This document shows, piece by piece, positions 6,766 to 12,739 of a stretch of 22,581 bases of DNA. Source of the DNA: JBGQOJ01 sp052119585 (GTDB lineage Bacteria > Pseudomonadota > Alphaproteobacteria > Rhodobacterales > Rhodobacteraceae); contig NZ_JBGQOJ010000037.1 in NCBI RefSeq assembly GCF_052119585.1, forward strand, positions 1 through 22,581. Reading direction: 5' to 3'. The first letter of the stretch is position 1; every line of letters begins with the position of its first letter. The notes beneath the pieces were generated by a model. That model searched no databases. It was not told the origin of the DNA and saw nothing but the letters and a program-made list of their open reading frames with translations. Made by a program: the position numbers and the translations under genes.

Positions 6766-7041
6766 ATGATAAAGAGCTTCGCAAACAAGCAGCTGAAAGC
6801 CCTATGGGAATCAGAAAAATCCAGGATTGACGCCCGCCTTCAGTCGCGGATTATGCGACGGTTTGACGCCCTCGATGCCGCTACTGCACAAGACGACATG
6901 AACCTTGCCGGTTTTGAGCTCCACGCGCTTAGAGGCTACAATCCACCGCGCTATACAGGCCATGTGAAGGGACCATGGTGCATCACATTCGAGTTCAGAG
7001 ATGGTGACGCCCATGTTCTGGACTTCGAGCAATATCATTAG
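6766..7041 (+). CDS. higB: HigB-type toxin (RelE/ParE superfamily)
   Basis: This 91-residue protein opens MIKSFANKQLKALWE and contains DAATAQDDMNLAGFELHAL, GPWCITFEFRDGDAHVLDF and the terminal EQYH. This is the full pattern of the HigB/killer family: basic N-terminal helix, the DMNLPGFxLHxLKG segment, and the WxITFRF...DAYVVDYEDYH strands. HigB toxins are ribosome-dependent mRNA interferases. The gene lies nine bases upstream of higA, in the reversed toxin-first order that marks hig loci. No strong Shine-Dalgarno is present before the ATG; a small hairpin lies there. Length matches the family, and the key C-terminal residues look intact. Whether it is active cannot be told. Confidence 0.92.
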   Translation: MIKSFANKQLKALWESEKSRIDARLQSRIMRRFDALDAATAQDDMNLAGFELHALRGYNPPRYTGHVKGPWCITFEFRDGDAHVLDFEQYH

Positions 7042-7050
7042 GAGGCGCAG

Positions 7051-7350
7051 ATGAGCCGCAACCAAGACCGCTGCCCGACGCATCCGGGTGAAATACTTCG
7101 AGAAGATGTGATCCCTGCAACACGCAAATCCAAGACCGAGATCGCGCAAATGCTCGGTATCTCGCGCCAGCACCTTCATGACATTCTCGCTGAACGTAAA
7201 CCAGTCAGCCCTGAGGTCGCAGTGCGCCTAGCAAAGATGTTCGGGACAGCACCCCTGTTCTGGATCAGGATGCAGGGTGCCTATGATGCTTGGCACGCTT
7301 CACGCGAAGTCGATGTGTCGGCGGTCCCCACGCTTATCGCTGCTGCGTAG
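7051..7350 (+). CDS. higA: HigA-type antitoxin (XRE helix-turn-helix)
   Basis: This 99-residue protein contains the HigA signature: CPTHPGEILREDVIPA at the N-terminus, then a helix-turn-helix (KTEIAQMLGISRQHLHDIL) and the conserved ERKPVSPEVAVRLAKMFGT and FWIRMQGAYDAW. AGGAGG lies before the ATG. It should bind HigB and block it, and should repress the shared promoter. It is in an operon with higB, nine bases apart, and a hairpin terminator follows immediately. HigBA pairs in prophages can stabilise the element or abort infection by other phages; which applies here is not shown by the sequence. Confidence 0.93.
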   Translation: MSRNQDRCPTHPGEILREDVIPATRKSKTEIAQMLGISRQHLHDILAERKPVSPEVAVRLAKMFGTAPLFWIRMQGAYDAWHASREVDVSAVPTLIAAA

Positions 7351-7351
7351 C

Positions 7352-7371
7352 GGCCGCCAGGCGGGCCTTCT
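7352..7371 (+). terminator. Terminator after higBA
   Basis: GGCCG at 7352-7356 can pair with C-GGGCC at 7362-7367 around a five-base loop, with one bulged G. The stem is followed by TTCTTTAT and begins two bases after the higA stop codon. Confidence 0.45.
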
Positions 7372-7719
7372 TTATGCCGCCGTCATCCGACACCACGATC
7401 GGCGCAAACAAAAGCCAACATCCTCGGCTGCATGCAAAACAAGCCAACCATCACGCGCCCGACTGCGCCATTCCGAAAGATGGTTTGCCCGAAGCCCATA
7501 CCACGCAGCAACCCCGTTCACCCTCGCCCTGGGCTTCACGCTCTCGGCCACGATCCGCGCCTTGACCCCAGGCGTCCGGGGCAGTGGTCTGTATGTGCAA
7601 AGTTGTAATTTTATCGAATGGCGTAATCGAAACTCTTTCGATCTTTCTCATTTTTTCGCGATACGCGCGAAAAAAACGCTGATACGCGAAATCGCAATAA
7701 AAAAAAGGATGTCATGTAG
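7372..7719. other. Gene-free region with palindromes before the exported protein gene
   Basis: No supported gene lies here. ATCGAAA/TTTCGAT (7626-7632, 7636-7642) and TTTTTTCGCG/CGCGAAAAAA (7651-7660, 7666-7675) are two perfect inverted repeats. GATACGCG occurs at 7660-7667 and 7681-7688, again 21 bases apart. A run of A bases and AAGGA at about 7705-7710 precede the ATG at 7720. The palindromes may be operators or an upstream terminator. The first 200 bases show nothing I recognise. Confidence 0.45.
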
Positions 7720-8697
7720 ATGCGTCGCATCATGGTTTGTTCTGCGGCATTGGTTGCTGCTTCGAGCAGCGTTTCGGCGCAGTCTGTCCTCGAGCGCGTG
7801 CTCGGTCAGATTGATGGCGCACCAAAACTCGCACAGATCAACGGATTTTACGCGAACATTGCGGAAAGCGTTCTCCTGAGTGAGACCCAATCTCGTGACG
7901 TTTTGTCAAGCGTGGCATCTGATTTTTCTGCAGGATCTCCTGGAGAAGTCGTTGCTACCATTACAGACTCAAACGGGAATTCATATGACCTCCTCCGTAG
8001 TGATTTTCCAGTCTCTGGAAGTACAACATTACCAGTCTGGAATACTGGGCTCACGGACCATTTGAATCTTTTCGCAGATGGGCGCGTGCAAGCGTCCGAT
8101 GGGAATTGGTCTACGGGGGACACATACTCCCTTTTTGGGGTGAACGGGATTCTGCTTGGTCAGTTTAATGACACAGACCCCCCGCTGACAAACGCACTGG
8201 TTTATGTAGAGGCAGTGACAAGCACTGAGACATATCAAGTCCCCATTTCCACGACCATCGACGGCTCGATCACTAACCTCATAACGGGCATGACCTCTGC
8301 AACGGCTGAGGCTGTTGCTGGTGCGGCTACGGCGACGGAATTCACCCTTCCCACGCTCGATCTTGGCGACATGGCGACGACGGCATTGGGGGCTGTGAAC
8401 ACGGGCGAGATCACGCTTGGTGTGAACTCGGCGGTGGATGAGGCCAGGACCTCGACTACGTGGGCCATTTCGGCTGCGATGACCCAGATCGGCGGGTCCG
8501 CGGATACCGGTGCGCTGGTGCTGAACGTGGCCAGCAACGCCTCTGCGGTGAACGGCTCGATCCAGAACACGTTGCTGGCAGTGAATGGCTTGGTCGGGGA
8601 TGTGTCCACCACAGCCTTGGGAGCGGTGAACACCGGCACGATTACCTCGGGCGTCGATGCTGCCGTATTAGGCATTGTCGGGATCGCTGGTCAGTAA
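7720..8697 (+). CDS. Exported repeat-containing protein of unknown function
   Basis: The 325-residue product starts with a signal peptide (MRRIMVCSAALVAASSSVSA, cleavage probably near residue 20-21). Residues about 75-180 look like a beta-rich domain. The C-terminal half has two near-identical copies of TTALGAVNTGxITxGVxxAV at about 220-239 and 298-317, and between them an NVASNASAVNGS segment. Similar GAVNTG repeats occur in secreted proteins of roseobacters, as far as I recall; no function is assigned. The first half of the gene is visibly more AT-rich than the second, which suggests a fusion of two sources. AAGGA lies nine bases before the ATG, and a strong terminator follows. It may be a surface or secreted cargo protein carried by the prophage, or host DNA trapped between insertions. 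Confidence 0.75.
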   Translation: MRRIMVCSAALVAASSSVSAQSVLERVLGQIDGAPKLAQINGFYANIAESVLLSETQSRDVLSSVASDFSAGSPGEVVATITDSNGNSYDLLRSDFPVSGSTTLPVWNTGLTDHLNLFADGRVQASDGNWSTGDTYSLFGVNGILLGQFNDTDPPLTNALVYVEAVTSTETYQVPISTTIDGSITNLITGMTSATAEAVAGAATATEFTLPTLDLGDMATTALGAVNTGEITLGVNSAVDEARTSTTWAISAAMTQIGGSADTGALVLNVASNASAVNGSIQNTLLAVNGLVGDVSTTALGAVNTGTITSGVDAAVLGIVGIAGQ

Positions 8698-8782
8698 GGA
8701 GGTGTAGGCCCGAACACTTTGCTTGCGGGCCAAGCATATCAGTTGACCTGCCACTGGTCCTTGATACAGCATGACCTAGAGG

Positions 8783-8832
8783 ATGGCCGCCGGATAAGGC
8801 TGAATGCGTCATCGCATTAGGGGGCCATTTTT
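8783..8832 (+). terminator. Terminator after the exported protein gene
   Basis: ATGGCC (8783-8788) pairs with GGCCAT (8823-8828), enclosing a perfect inner hairpin AATGCG-TCAT-CGCATT (8803-8818), and TTTTT follows directly. Another inverted repeat, GGCCCG with CGGGCC, lies upstream at about 8708-8732 without a T-tract. Confidence 0.65.
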
Positions 8833-9044
8833 AGGTTTCACCGGTCATGTCAACGGCCAAAGGTATCCAGATGGATACAGAACAAGAGCAGTTCTTCTAA
8901 AAAAAATCGCCGAATACCTTTACACCCTTAACGTGTGAAATGTAAAATCATAACAGATGATATAAACATATCGGATGATAAGCCTACGAAAACATCGGGT
9001 GAACCGATTGATTTCCGTAGCACATTTCCCAGAAAGGATTCGAA
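8833..9044. other. Short gene-free AT-rich leader of the YbjQ-like gene
   Basis: No gene is seen. A hairpin GTATCC-AGAT-GGATAC lies at about 8863-8878. A palindrome GATAT-AAAC-ATATC lies near 8959-8972, flanked by two GATGATA copies. A good ribosome binding site (AAAGGA) precedes the ATG at 9045. The stretch probably holds the promoter of that gene. Confidence 0.35.
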
Positions 9045-9305
9045 ATGAAGATCACGGTCTCGACCGCACCGCCCGACGGGCCACACGAAATCCTAGATAC
9101 GATTGCTGCCGTCGGCATCTCAACCAGCAGCGCGTTCAGGGGAGGGCCACACCTCAATGAAGCTTTGGACAAATGCAAGGAAGGATTACGAAGATATGCC
9201 GAACGTCTGGGTGCGGATGCGCTGGTGTCCTGCCAATTCGAGGCGCATTTCGATAACAATGTAATCAATCTGGCGGGTTTCGGAACCGCCGTACGCTGGA
9301 CATGA
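9045..9305 (+). CDS. YbjQ-like (heavy-metal-binding domain family) protein
   Basis: This 86-residue protein shows the ordering of the YbjQ family: a leading strand (MKITVSTAP), a central helix with conserved spacing (ALDKCKEGLRRYAERLGADALV), and the closing FGTAVRW, matching the LGADAVVGVRxD and GTAV blocks of that family. YbjQ proteins form small pentameric rings; a metal-binding role has been suggested but is not firm. At 86 residues it is shorter than the usual 100-110, with the loss in the N-terminal part. AAAGGA precedes the start. It stands alone between the exported protein gene and the leftward phage operon. Assignment rests on the C-terminal half. Confidence 0.6.
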   Translation: MKITVSTAPPDGPHEILDTIAAVGISTSSAFRGGPHLNEALDKCKEGLRRYAERLGADALVSCQFEAHFDNNVINLAGFGTAVRWT

Positions 9306-9376
9306 TAACGGTAGGGCTCGGGACTACTAACCGGAAGATCACTGTTGCCGCGAAAGCGATGGAATGTGACCATAAG

Positions 9377-9622
9377 TCATAATTTCTTGGCCTTGCGCCG
9401 CCCATGCTCCCTCTCAATCCGCTTCGCCACCGTCAACAAGGCGGCCGCCCAGCGCCGGTGCGCAGTCGAGCGAACAACGCCAATACGCCAGCACACCTGC
9501 TTCCATCGGCACCCCTCTGCGCGCATCCAGACGATTTTTGCATCGTCCGGGCTCAACCAAAGCAGCCATTGGATGCAGTCCTCCATGCGCTGGATTTCGC
9601 CAGCGTTCGGGATGACGCGCAT
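9377..9622 (-). CDS. DUF6362 family phage helix-turn-helix protein, N-terminally short
   Basis: This 81-residue protein contains the core of DUF6362: EIQRMEDCIQWLLWLSPDDAKI, then a basic helix-turn-helix (RWKQVCWRIGVVRSTAHRRW) and a basic tail. Members are usually about 130-150 residues. Upstream of the ATG, the same frame stays open for 14 more codons (AIYSAYGYNDVQ) that also look like the family, until a TGA; a possible frameshift or loss of the true 5' end is therefore likely. It is the last gene of the leftward replication operon. The family is sigma-like in its DNA-binding part and probably controls transcription or DNA metabolism of the phage. Confidence 0.75.
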   Translation of the reverse strand: MRVIPNAGEIQRMEDCIQWLLWLSPDDAKIVWMRAEGCRWKQVCWRIGVVRSTAHRRWAAALLTVAKRIEREHGRRKAKKL

Positions 9623-9723
9623 TTGTACGTCGTTGTAGCCATAGGCAGAGTAAATGGCGCGGTTTCAACAACCTGACCATCGGGATCCATCGTTCTCAAG
9701 GTCATCCTGATCTGGTCAGCCAT
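9553..9723 (-). CDS. Small frame overlapping the DUF6362 gene
   Basis: ATG at 9723 starts three bases after the stop of the preceding gene and opens a 56-codon frame (MADQIRMTLRTMDPDGQVVE...). The first 35 residues look protein-like; the rest overlaps the DUF6362 gene in another frame and looks like its shadow. It could be a coupled small gene, or the 5' part of a gene fused out of frame to the DUF6362 core (a -1 shift would join them). Confidence 0.4.
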   Translation of the reverse strand: MADQIRMTLRTMDPDGQVVETAPFTLPMATTTYKCASSRTLAKSSAWRTASNGCFG

Positions 9724-9726
9724 CAC

Positions 9727-9933
9727 TCACATCCCTGCCGTTTTTGTCAGACGCCGCTCGACAGCAACCATCAAATCGATTTGACGATCCGCCTCAACGC
9801 GCTCCATACGGCCAGCGCGGACCCACTTCGGATAAACCGATCGGCGCATACGGACTTCGCGCCGCACCTCGCCAATCAGCTCATGTAGCGTAAACCGATC
9901 AGGGTCGGTTCGATGTTCCTGGCCGTGATCCAT
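9727..9933 (-). CDS. Small charged phage protein in the replication operon
   Basis: The 68-residue product (MDHGQEHRTDPDRFTLHELI...) is highly charged, with a helical arginine-rich stretch (EVRREVRMRRSVYPKWVR) and then a second helix (EADRQIDLMVAVERRL). Small proteins of this kind are common next to phage replication genes in Rhodobacterales, but I know no function. The ATG overlaps the stop of the HTH gene (TGATG), so translation is coupled. An in-frame TTG lies three bases upstream. The basic helix could bind nucleic acid; that is inference. Confidence 0.65.
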   Translation of the reverse strand: MDHGQEHRTDPDRFTLHELIGEVRREVRMRRSVYPKWVRAGRMERVEADRQIDLMVAVERRLTKTAGM

Positions 9934-10163
9934 CAACCGTGCCTCCTTGCGTCACATCCGCCCAAAGTGGGCTGTTCGAGAAACCAGGCATCCACGTCCG
10001 AACGCAGATACAGCGCATCGCGACCAATGCGCCGAAACGCGGGCCCGCCGCCCTTCTGCGCCCAGCCCTCCATCGTCCGAACCGACACGCCCAGCAGTTC
10101 AGCAACTTCGTGCCGGCGCATCGTTTCCGATGTTGGACAAGCCCGGATCGGACGCGCAGCCAT
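9933..10163 (-). CDS. Excisionase/AlpA-like helix-turn-helix protein
   Basis: This 76-residue protein has a MerR-type winged helix: MRRHEVAELLGVSVRTMEGW, then GGPAFRRIGRDALYLRSDVD and AWFLEQ. This is the HTH_17 pattern used by phage excisionases and AlpA-type regulators (helix, PPxxRxGR wing, YxxSDVxAWL). The start chosen overlaps the stop of the upstream gene (TGATG); the internal ATG at residue 15 is an alternative. It could be a recombination directionality factor or an early regulator. No integrase is in the window, so an excisionase role is not supported by context. Confidence 0.75.
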   Translation of the reverse strand: MAARPIRACPTSETMRRHEVAELLGVSVRTMEGWAQKGGGPAFRRIGRDALYLRSDVDAWFLEQPTLGGCDARRHG

Positions 10164-10453
10164 CAGGGCCGCCCGCGGCGATCATGCCGCGAAGAATGTT
10201 GCTGGATGCATTGAACAGCGAACGACAACGCCCGAACGATGTCCGCAGCCAACGGGTCCGAATGCGAGCGCACCCGCTGCTCCGCACACGCCCCCAGAAT
10301 TTTATCCAGGCTGTGCAAGCTCATCCGCCGCGCCTGGAAGCCGATCCGGTCGCAAACAACCATGCAGCTGCCACCAGCGGCATCCACAGACACACGAACG
10401 TCGCCGAACCTCGTGCCGCCCCCATTGGTCAGCTCAACGCCAAAAGCCGCCAT
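10163..10453 (-). CDS. Phage hypothetical protein between rep and the HTH gene
   Basis: The 96-residue protein (MAAFGVELTNGGGTRFGDVRV...) has no motif I recognise. Two cysteines near residues 30 and 34, and more at 56 and 81, are too scattered for a clear zinc site. Both ends are joined to neighbours by TGATG overlaps, which supports its reality. In this position a helicase loader or a small accessory replication protein would be expected, but the sequence shows no Walker motif, so that idea is not supported. Confidence 0.6.
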   Translation of the reverse strand: MAAFGVELTNGGGTRFGDVRVSVDAAGGSCMVVCDRIGFQARRMSLHSLDKILGACAEQRVRSHSDPLAADIVRALSFAVQCIQQHSSRHDRRGRP

Positions 10454-11364
10454 CAGATCACCCCCCGCAACCGCATCCGGTCCGCCGAGACCAAGCCGCG
10501 CTGAACCAAATCATTCGCGATCCGGCTGCTGACCGCGTTGCTCGGCAAGTAGCGATCCGATTTGACCCAATCCGCGAAAAACACCAGCTGGGCGTCGAGG
10601 TTGGCAAACGAGGTCGTCGCAGCCTTCGATTTTCCCCGTGCCGATCGAACCGCCCGCTGCATTGCCCGATCTAGCGCCTTCGGGCCCTGTGGCCGGGATG
10701 GCTTCTCCCGTCGGAATTGCGCAGCAACCTCGAGAATGCGATCCTCGGTCAGGCCGAGATCATCGATCCAGCGCTGAACGTGGCGCTCGGCATGCTGGCC
10801 ATCCCACCAAGCCGGAAGTTCGGCATTCTCCGCGAAACCGACCACCAGCAGCAGCTCTCTAAAAAAATCAGAAAATAATTTTTCCTCGCGTGCGCGCGCA
10901 CGCTCTTCTTCTTCTGGTTCTCTTACAAGGTTCATCGTGTCCGAAATCCGGACACGGGATTGCCCGTTTTTCGGACACGGCTCCGTGTCCGGATTTCGGA
11001 CACGGGAATCGTCGATGTTCTTGCTTTGGTCCTCATTTTCCCGTGTCCGAATTTCGGACACGGGACTATCGACATCTGGTGGATTATCCAGATCGAGAGA
11101 CAAAATATAGTGCGTCGCCAATTGCTGTTTCGTGACCGGATTTTGCCGCTGAACGCGCCGGATCAGACCAATTTCCTCGAGATAGGCCAGATGTAAATTG
11201 ACCGTCGAACGGGACATATTGCAGTCGTGTGCGAGGGTGTGCTGGTGCGGGCTGACCTGCCGTGTGTCCTTGTTGTGGCGGTCCGCCAGCTGCAGCAGAA
11301 CAACCCATGGCCCCGGCTTGAGGTGGCGCTGCTCAAGCGCCCAGTTAACGGCTCTGTGGCTCAT
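10453..11364 (-). CDS. Phage replication initiation protein (winged-helix, gpO-like organisation)
   Basis: The preferred start is ATG 11364, with a perfect GGAGGT six bases upstream; the frame is open further but that extension is only the repeat array. The 303-residue protein has an N-terminal winged helix (MSHRAVNWALEQRHL, then HTLAHDCNMSRSTVNLHL, EEIGLIRR) as in phage replication initiators. A low-complexity linker (about 95-160) follows, and then a helical C-terminal region with WWDGQHAERHVQRWIDDLGL, ending LRGVI. The linker is encoded by DNA carrying palindromic repeats in three different codon phases, plus an AT-rich tract, which matches the way the lambda origin lies inside gene O. It should bind those repeats and recruit host helicase. 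It leads the leftward operon. Confidence 0.8.
   Translation of the reverse strand: MSHRAVNWALEQRHLKPGPWVVLLQLADRHNKDTRQVSPHQHTLAHDCNMSRSTVNLHLAYLEEIGLIRRVQRQNPVTKQQLATHYILSLDLDNPPDVDSPVSEIRTRENEDQSKNIDDSRVRNPDTEPCPKNGQSRVRISDTMNLVREPEEEERARAREEKLFSDFFRELLLVVGFAENAELPAWWDGQHAERHVQRWIDDLGLTEDRILEVAAQFRREKPSRPQGPKALDRAMQRAVRSARGKSKAATTSFANLDAQLVFFADWVKSDRYLPSNAVSSRIANDLVQRGLVSADRMRLRGVI
10860..10884. other. AT-rich candidate unwinding element inside the rep gene
   Basis: A run of 25 bases with only four G or C residues lies in the middle of an otherwise GC-rich gene, directly next to the palindromic repeats. In iteron-type origins, such a tract is where strands first open. The position relative to the repeats, 3' of them in the coding direction, is the same as in lambda. 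Confidence 0.5.
10888..10903. repeat. Perfect 16-base palindrome of alternating purine and pyrimidine
   Basis: GCGTGCGCGCGCACGC is its own reverse complement and alternates purine and pyrimidine throughout, so it could adopt a left-handed or cruciform form under supercoiling. It sits between the AT-rich tract and the repeats and encodes alternating Arg/Ala. It may simply follow from that codon run. Confidence 0.5.
10936..11063. repeat. Palindromic iterons inside the rep gene: candidate replication origin
   Basis: Three near-identical palindromes with arms CCGTGTCCG and CGGACACGG around a five-base AT-rich centre lie at 11041-11063, 10983-11005 and 10936-10957, plus a fourth half-conserved copy at 10972-10980. 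On the minus strand they begin at 11063, 11005, 10980 and 10957. The same DNA is read as PVSEIRTR in one copy, RVRNPDT and RVRISDT in two, and EPCPKN in the fourth, so all three codon phases occur. Selection is therefore on the DNA, not on the protein. These are the expected binding sites of the protein encoded by this gene. Confidence 0.75.
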
Positions 11365-11421
11365 GCCGCACCTCCGATAGATTTTGACAACAGGGAGAAA
11401 TCGTGTGCGCTCATGCGACCC

Positions 11422-11480
11422 AAAGGAGAGCCAGACACTCCTAAAGGAGAGCCAAACACCCCTAAAGGAGAGCCAGACAC
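11422..11480. repeat. Three 21-base direct repeats upstream of rep
   Basis: AAAGGAGAGCCARACAC occurs at 11422-11438, 11443-11459 and 11464-11480, with CCT or similar between; the period is exactly 21 bases, two helical turns. The copies differ by single bases. They lie 58 bases before the rep start, in the space between rep and the divergent membrane protein gene. They are likely iterons or operators for control of rep. Read as protein they give SVWLSFRG-like repeats, which I regard as an artefact of the open frame. Confidence 0.7.
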
Positions 11481-11490
11481 TATTGCACGA

Positions 11491-11504
11491 CGTCGCATGC
11501 GACG
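11491..11504. promoter_or_regulatory. Perfect 14-base palindrome next to the 21-base repeats
   Basis: CGTCGCATGCGACG is a perfect dyad ten bases from the last 21-base repeat. A dimeric regulator could bind here. Nothing identifies the protein. Confidence 0.5.
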
Positions 11505-11633
11505 ATATGGCCTCGGAACCGCCCGACGTTCGCAGCGCCAAGCAGTGCCTATCAACCCCCTAAGAAACGCCCAAAAGGAGTCGAATATCGTGAGGGTGAA
11601 CACGGCAACGGAAGCTAACGAAAGAAGCCTACA

Positions 11634-12164
11634 ATGAACAACGAAGCAGCTGCACTTGCGCATAGGGCCATGCGAAATGCCCTCTACCAAGCTGCCCGAC
11701 GCCGGTGGCTCGAGGCAATGGATCGATGTTTCAGCTTCAGCGTTGTTGCACTCGGTGCCGCAATCATTGTCCAGACAGTGGTGCCGTTCGGAGTCGAAAC
11801 CATGTACATCGGAGCCGCCGTCGTGATCATCGGCGCGTATCATCTCGCACTTGACCTCTCTGGCCGTGCGAGAGAACACCAGACCCTTCAGCAAAAATAC
11901 TACGCCCTGCTCGCGCGCATCGCCCAGGAAACGAACCCAAGCCCCGAAACTATCGAATTCGTGGAAGCACAAATGACGATAATCGCCAGGGAAGAGCCGC
12001 CCATCCTGCGTGCAGTCGACGCAAAGGCGTTCAACGATGCCATCGCCGCACTCGGGCACTACGATGACAGCGAACGCCTCGTTATCCCCGCCTGGATGCG
12101 CCCGCTCCAGAACGTCCTGACGTTCGAGGGCTACGATTTCAAGAAGGTCTCGCAACCCAAATAG
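11634..12164 (+). CDS. Two-helix membrane protein of SLATT-like architecture
   Basis: The 176-residue product has a basic amphipathic N-terminal helix (ARRRWLEAMDR), two membrane helices (about 33-51 and 57-74), and a helical cytoplasmic part starting AREHQTLQQKYYALLARIAQ. This order (helix, hairpin of two membrane segments, then the YxxLxxxI helical domain) resembles SLATT proteins, effector membrane proteins found in anti-phage nucleotide-signalling systems. The match is by architecture, not by certain homology. The gene runs against the leftward operon, between rep and the CII-like gene, with its own upstream region, as phage morons do. No nucleotide cyclase or SLOG partner is nearby. Superinfection exclusion is a possible role. 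The long opposite-strand frame lacks protein-like features and is rejected. Confidence 0.65.
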   Translation: MNNEAAALAHRAMRNALYQAARRRWLEAMDRCFSFSVVALGAAIIVQTVVPFGVETMYIGAAVVIIGAYHLALDLSGRAREHQTLQQKYYALLARIAQETNPSPETIEFVEAQMTIIAREEPPILRAVDAKAFNDAIAALGHYDDSERLVIPAWMRPLQNVLTFEGYDFKKVSQPK

Positions 12165-12170
12165 GATGCC

Positions 12171-12248
12171 ATGCCAAGCAGCCCGCCGCGCATCGCCACC
12201 CGCAAGCATCGATTCACCAAAGGCGGACGGCATCGGCGTCATTTGTAA
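12171..12248 (+). CDS. Possible 25-residue arginine-rich peptide
   Basis: ATG 12171 opens MPSSPPRIATRKHRFTKGGR and ends at 12248, six bases after the SLATT-like stop. The product is extremely basic. The upstream ribosome binding site is weak (AGG). It overlaps the end of the convergent CII-like gene by ten bases. It may be a real small protein or chance. Confidence 0.2.
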   Translation: MPSSPPRIATRKHRFTKGGRHRRHL

Positions 12249-12679
12249 GCCTCCGCCGTTTCGATGATGTCGGTGATGATCTGGCGCGCGGCACGCATCG
12301 ATGAGATCACGTCCGCGCGCTCCCGATCCGTCAGGCCCGCCGGATAATCACTCAGGTGCGAGAAGGCACGGATCAGTGCGGCATGCGCCTGACCGCTCGC
12401 AATCGTACTTTGCGCCGCCAGCTCATGCAGTGAACCGTGCCGCACCCCCTCACGGCCGGTCCTCTCGAACATGCGGCCGGTGATCGGGAAAACCCCAAGG
12501 AAATCCTCCAGCGCAACCACCGCATCGACGGTCACGCCTAAATGCCCAGCGCACATCTTCGAAATCGTGCCCTTGCAGCCGGTGCCATACCGCGCCTCGA
12601 GCACCGATGCGACAACCTCGACACCGCCAGCGCGGCGAACCAACCCATCGAAAATGCCCCGCGTCACAAGGTCAGCCAC
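12239..12679 (-). CDS. CII-like phage regulatory protein
   Basis: The 146-residue protein has an N-terminal DNA-binding-type region (GIFDGLVRRAGGVEVVASVL, then CKGTISKMCAGHLGVTVDAV) and a helical C-terminal half rich in alanine and arginine (DRERADVISSMRAARQIITD). I recall related Rhodobacterales prophage proteins that are annotated as phage regulatory CII; the family name is my recollection. A GTG start at 12679 has ACGAGG before it. It follows the Cro-like gene on the same strand and is convergent with the membrane protein gene. It probably acts in the lysis-lysogeny choice or the early programme. It has no enzyme motif. Confidence 0.65.
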   Translation of the reverse strand: MADLVTRGIFDGLVRRAGGVEVVASVLEARYGTGCKGTISKMCAGHLGVTVDAVVALEDFLGVFPITGRMFERTGREGVRHGSLHELAAQSTIASGQAHAALIRAFSHLSDYPAGLTDRERADVISSMRAARQIITDIIETAEAYK

Positions 12680-12739
12680 TCGAAACCTCGTTTCCTTGGC
12701 GTCCGAAACAGGCGCAGCAAAAATGAGGGGAATTCAATT

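Noticed and set aside
7451..7651. 66-codon minus-strand frame between higA and the exported protein
   Set aside because: No ribosome binding site and composition of a shadow; not supported as a gene.
10936..11063. CRISPR array
   Set aside because: Repeats are palindromic, unevenly spaced at 23-58 bases and inside a coding gene; no spacers of constant length and no cas genes.
11365..11541. Extension of the rep protein by 59 codons upstream of ATG 11364
   Set aside because: The extension encodes the DNA repeats (SVWLSFRG) and the internal ATG has a perfect GGAGGT at proper distance.
11361..12242. Long minus-strand open frame of 293 codons opposite the membrane protein gene
   Set aside because: It lacks a ribosome binding site and domain features, and its end is only the 21-base repeat array read as GSPLGV repeats; the plus-strand frame has two clear membrane helices.
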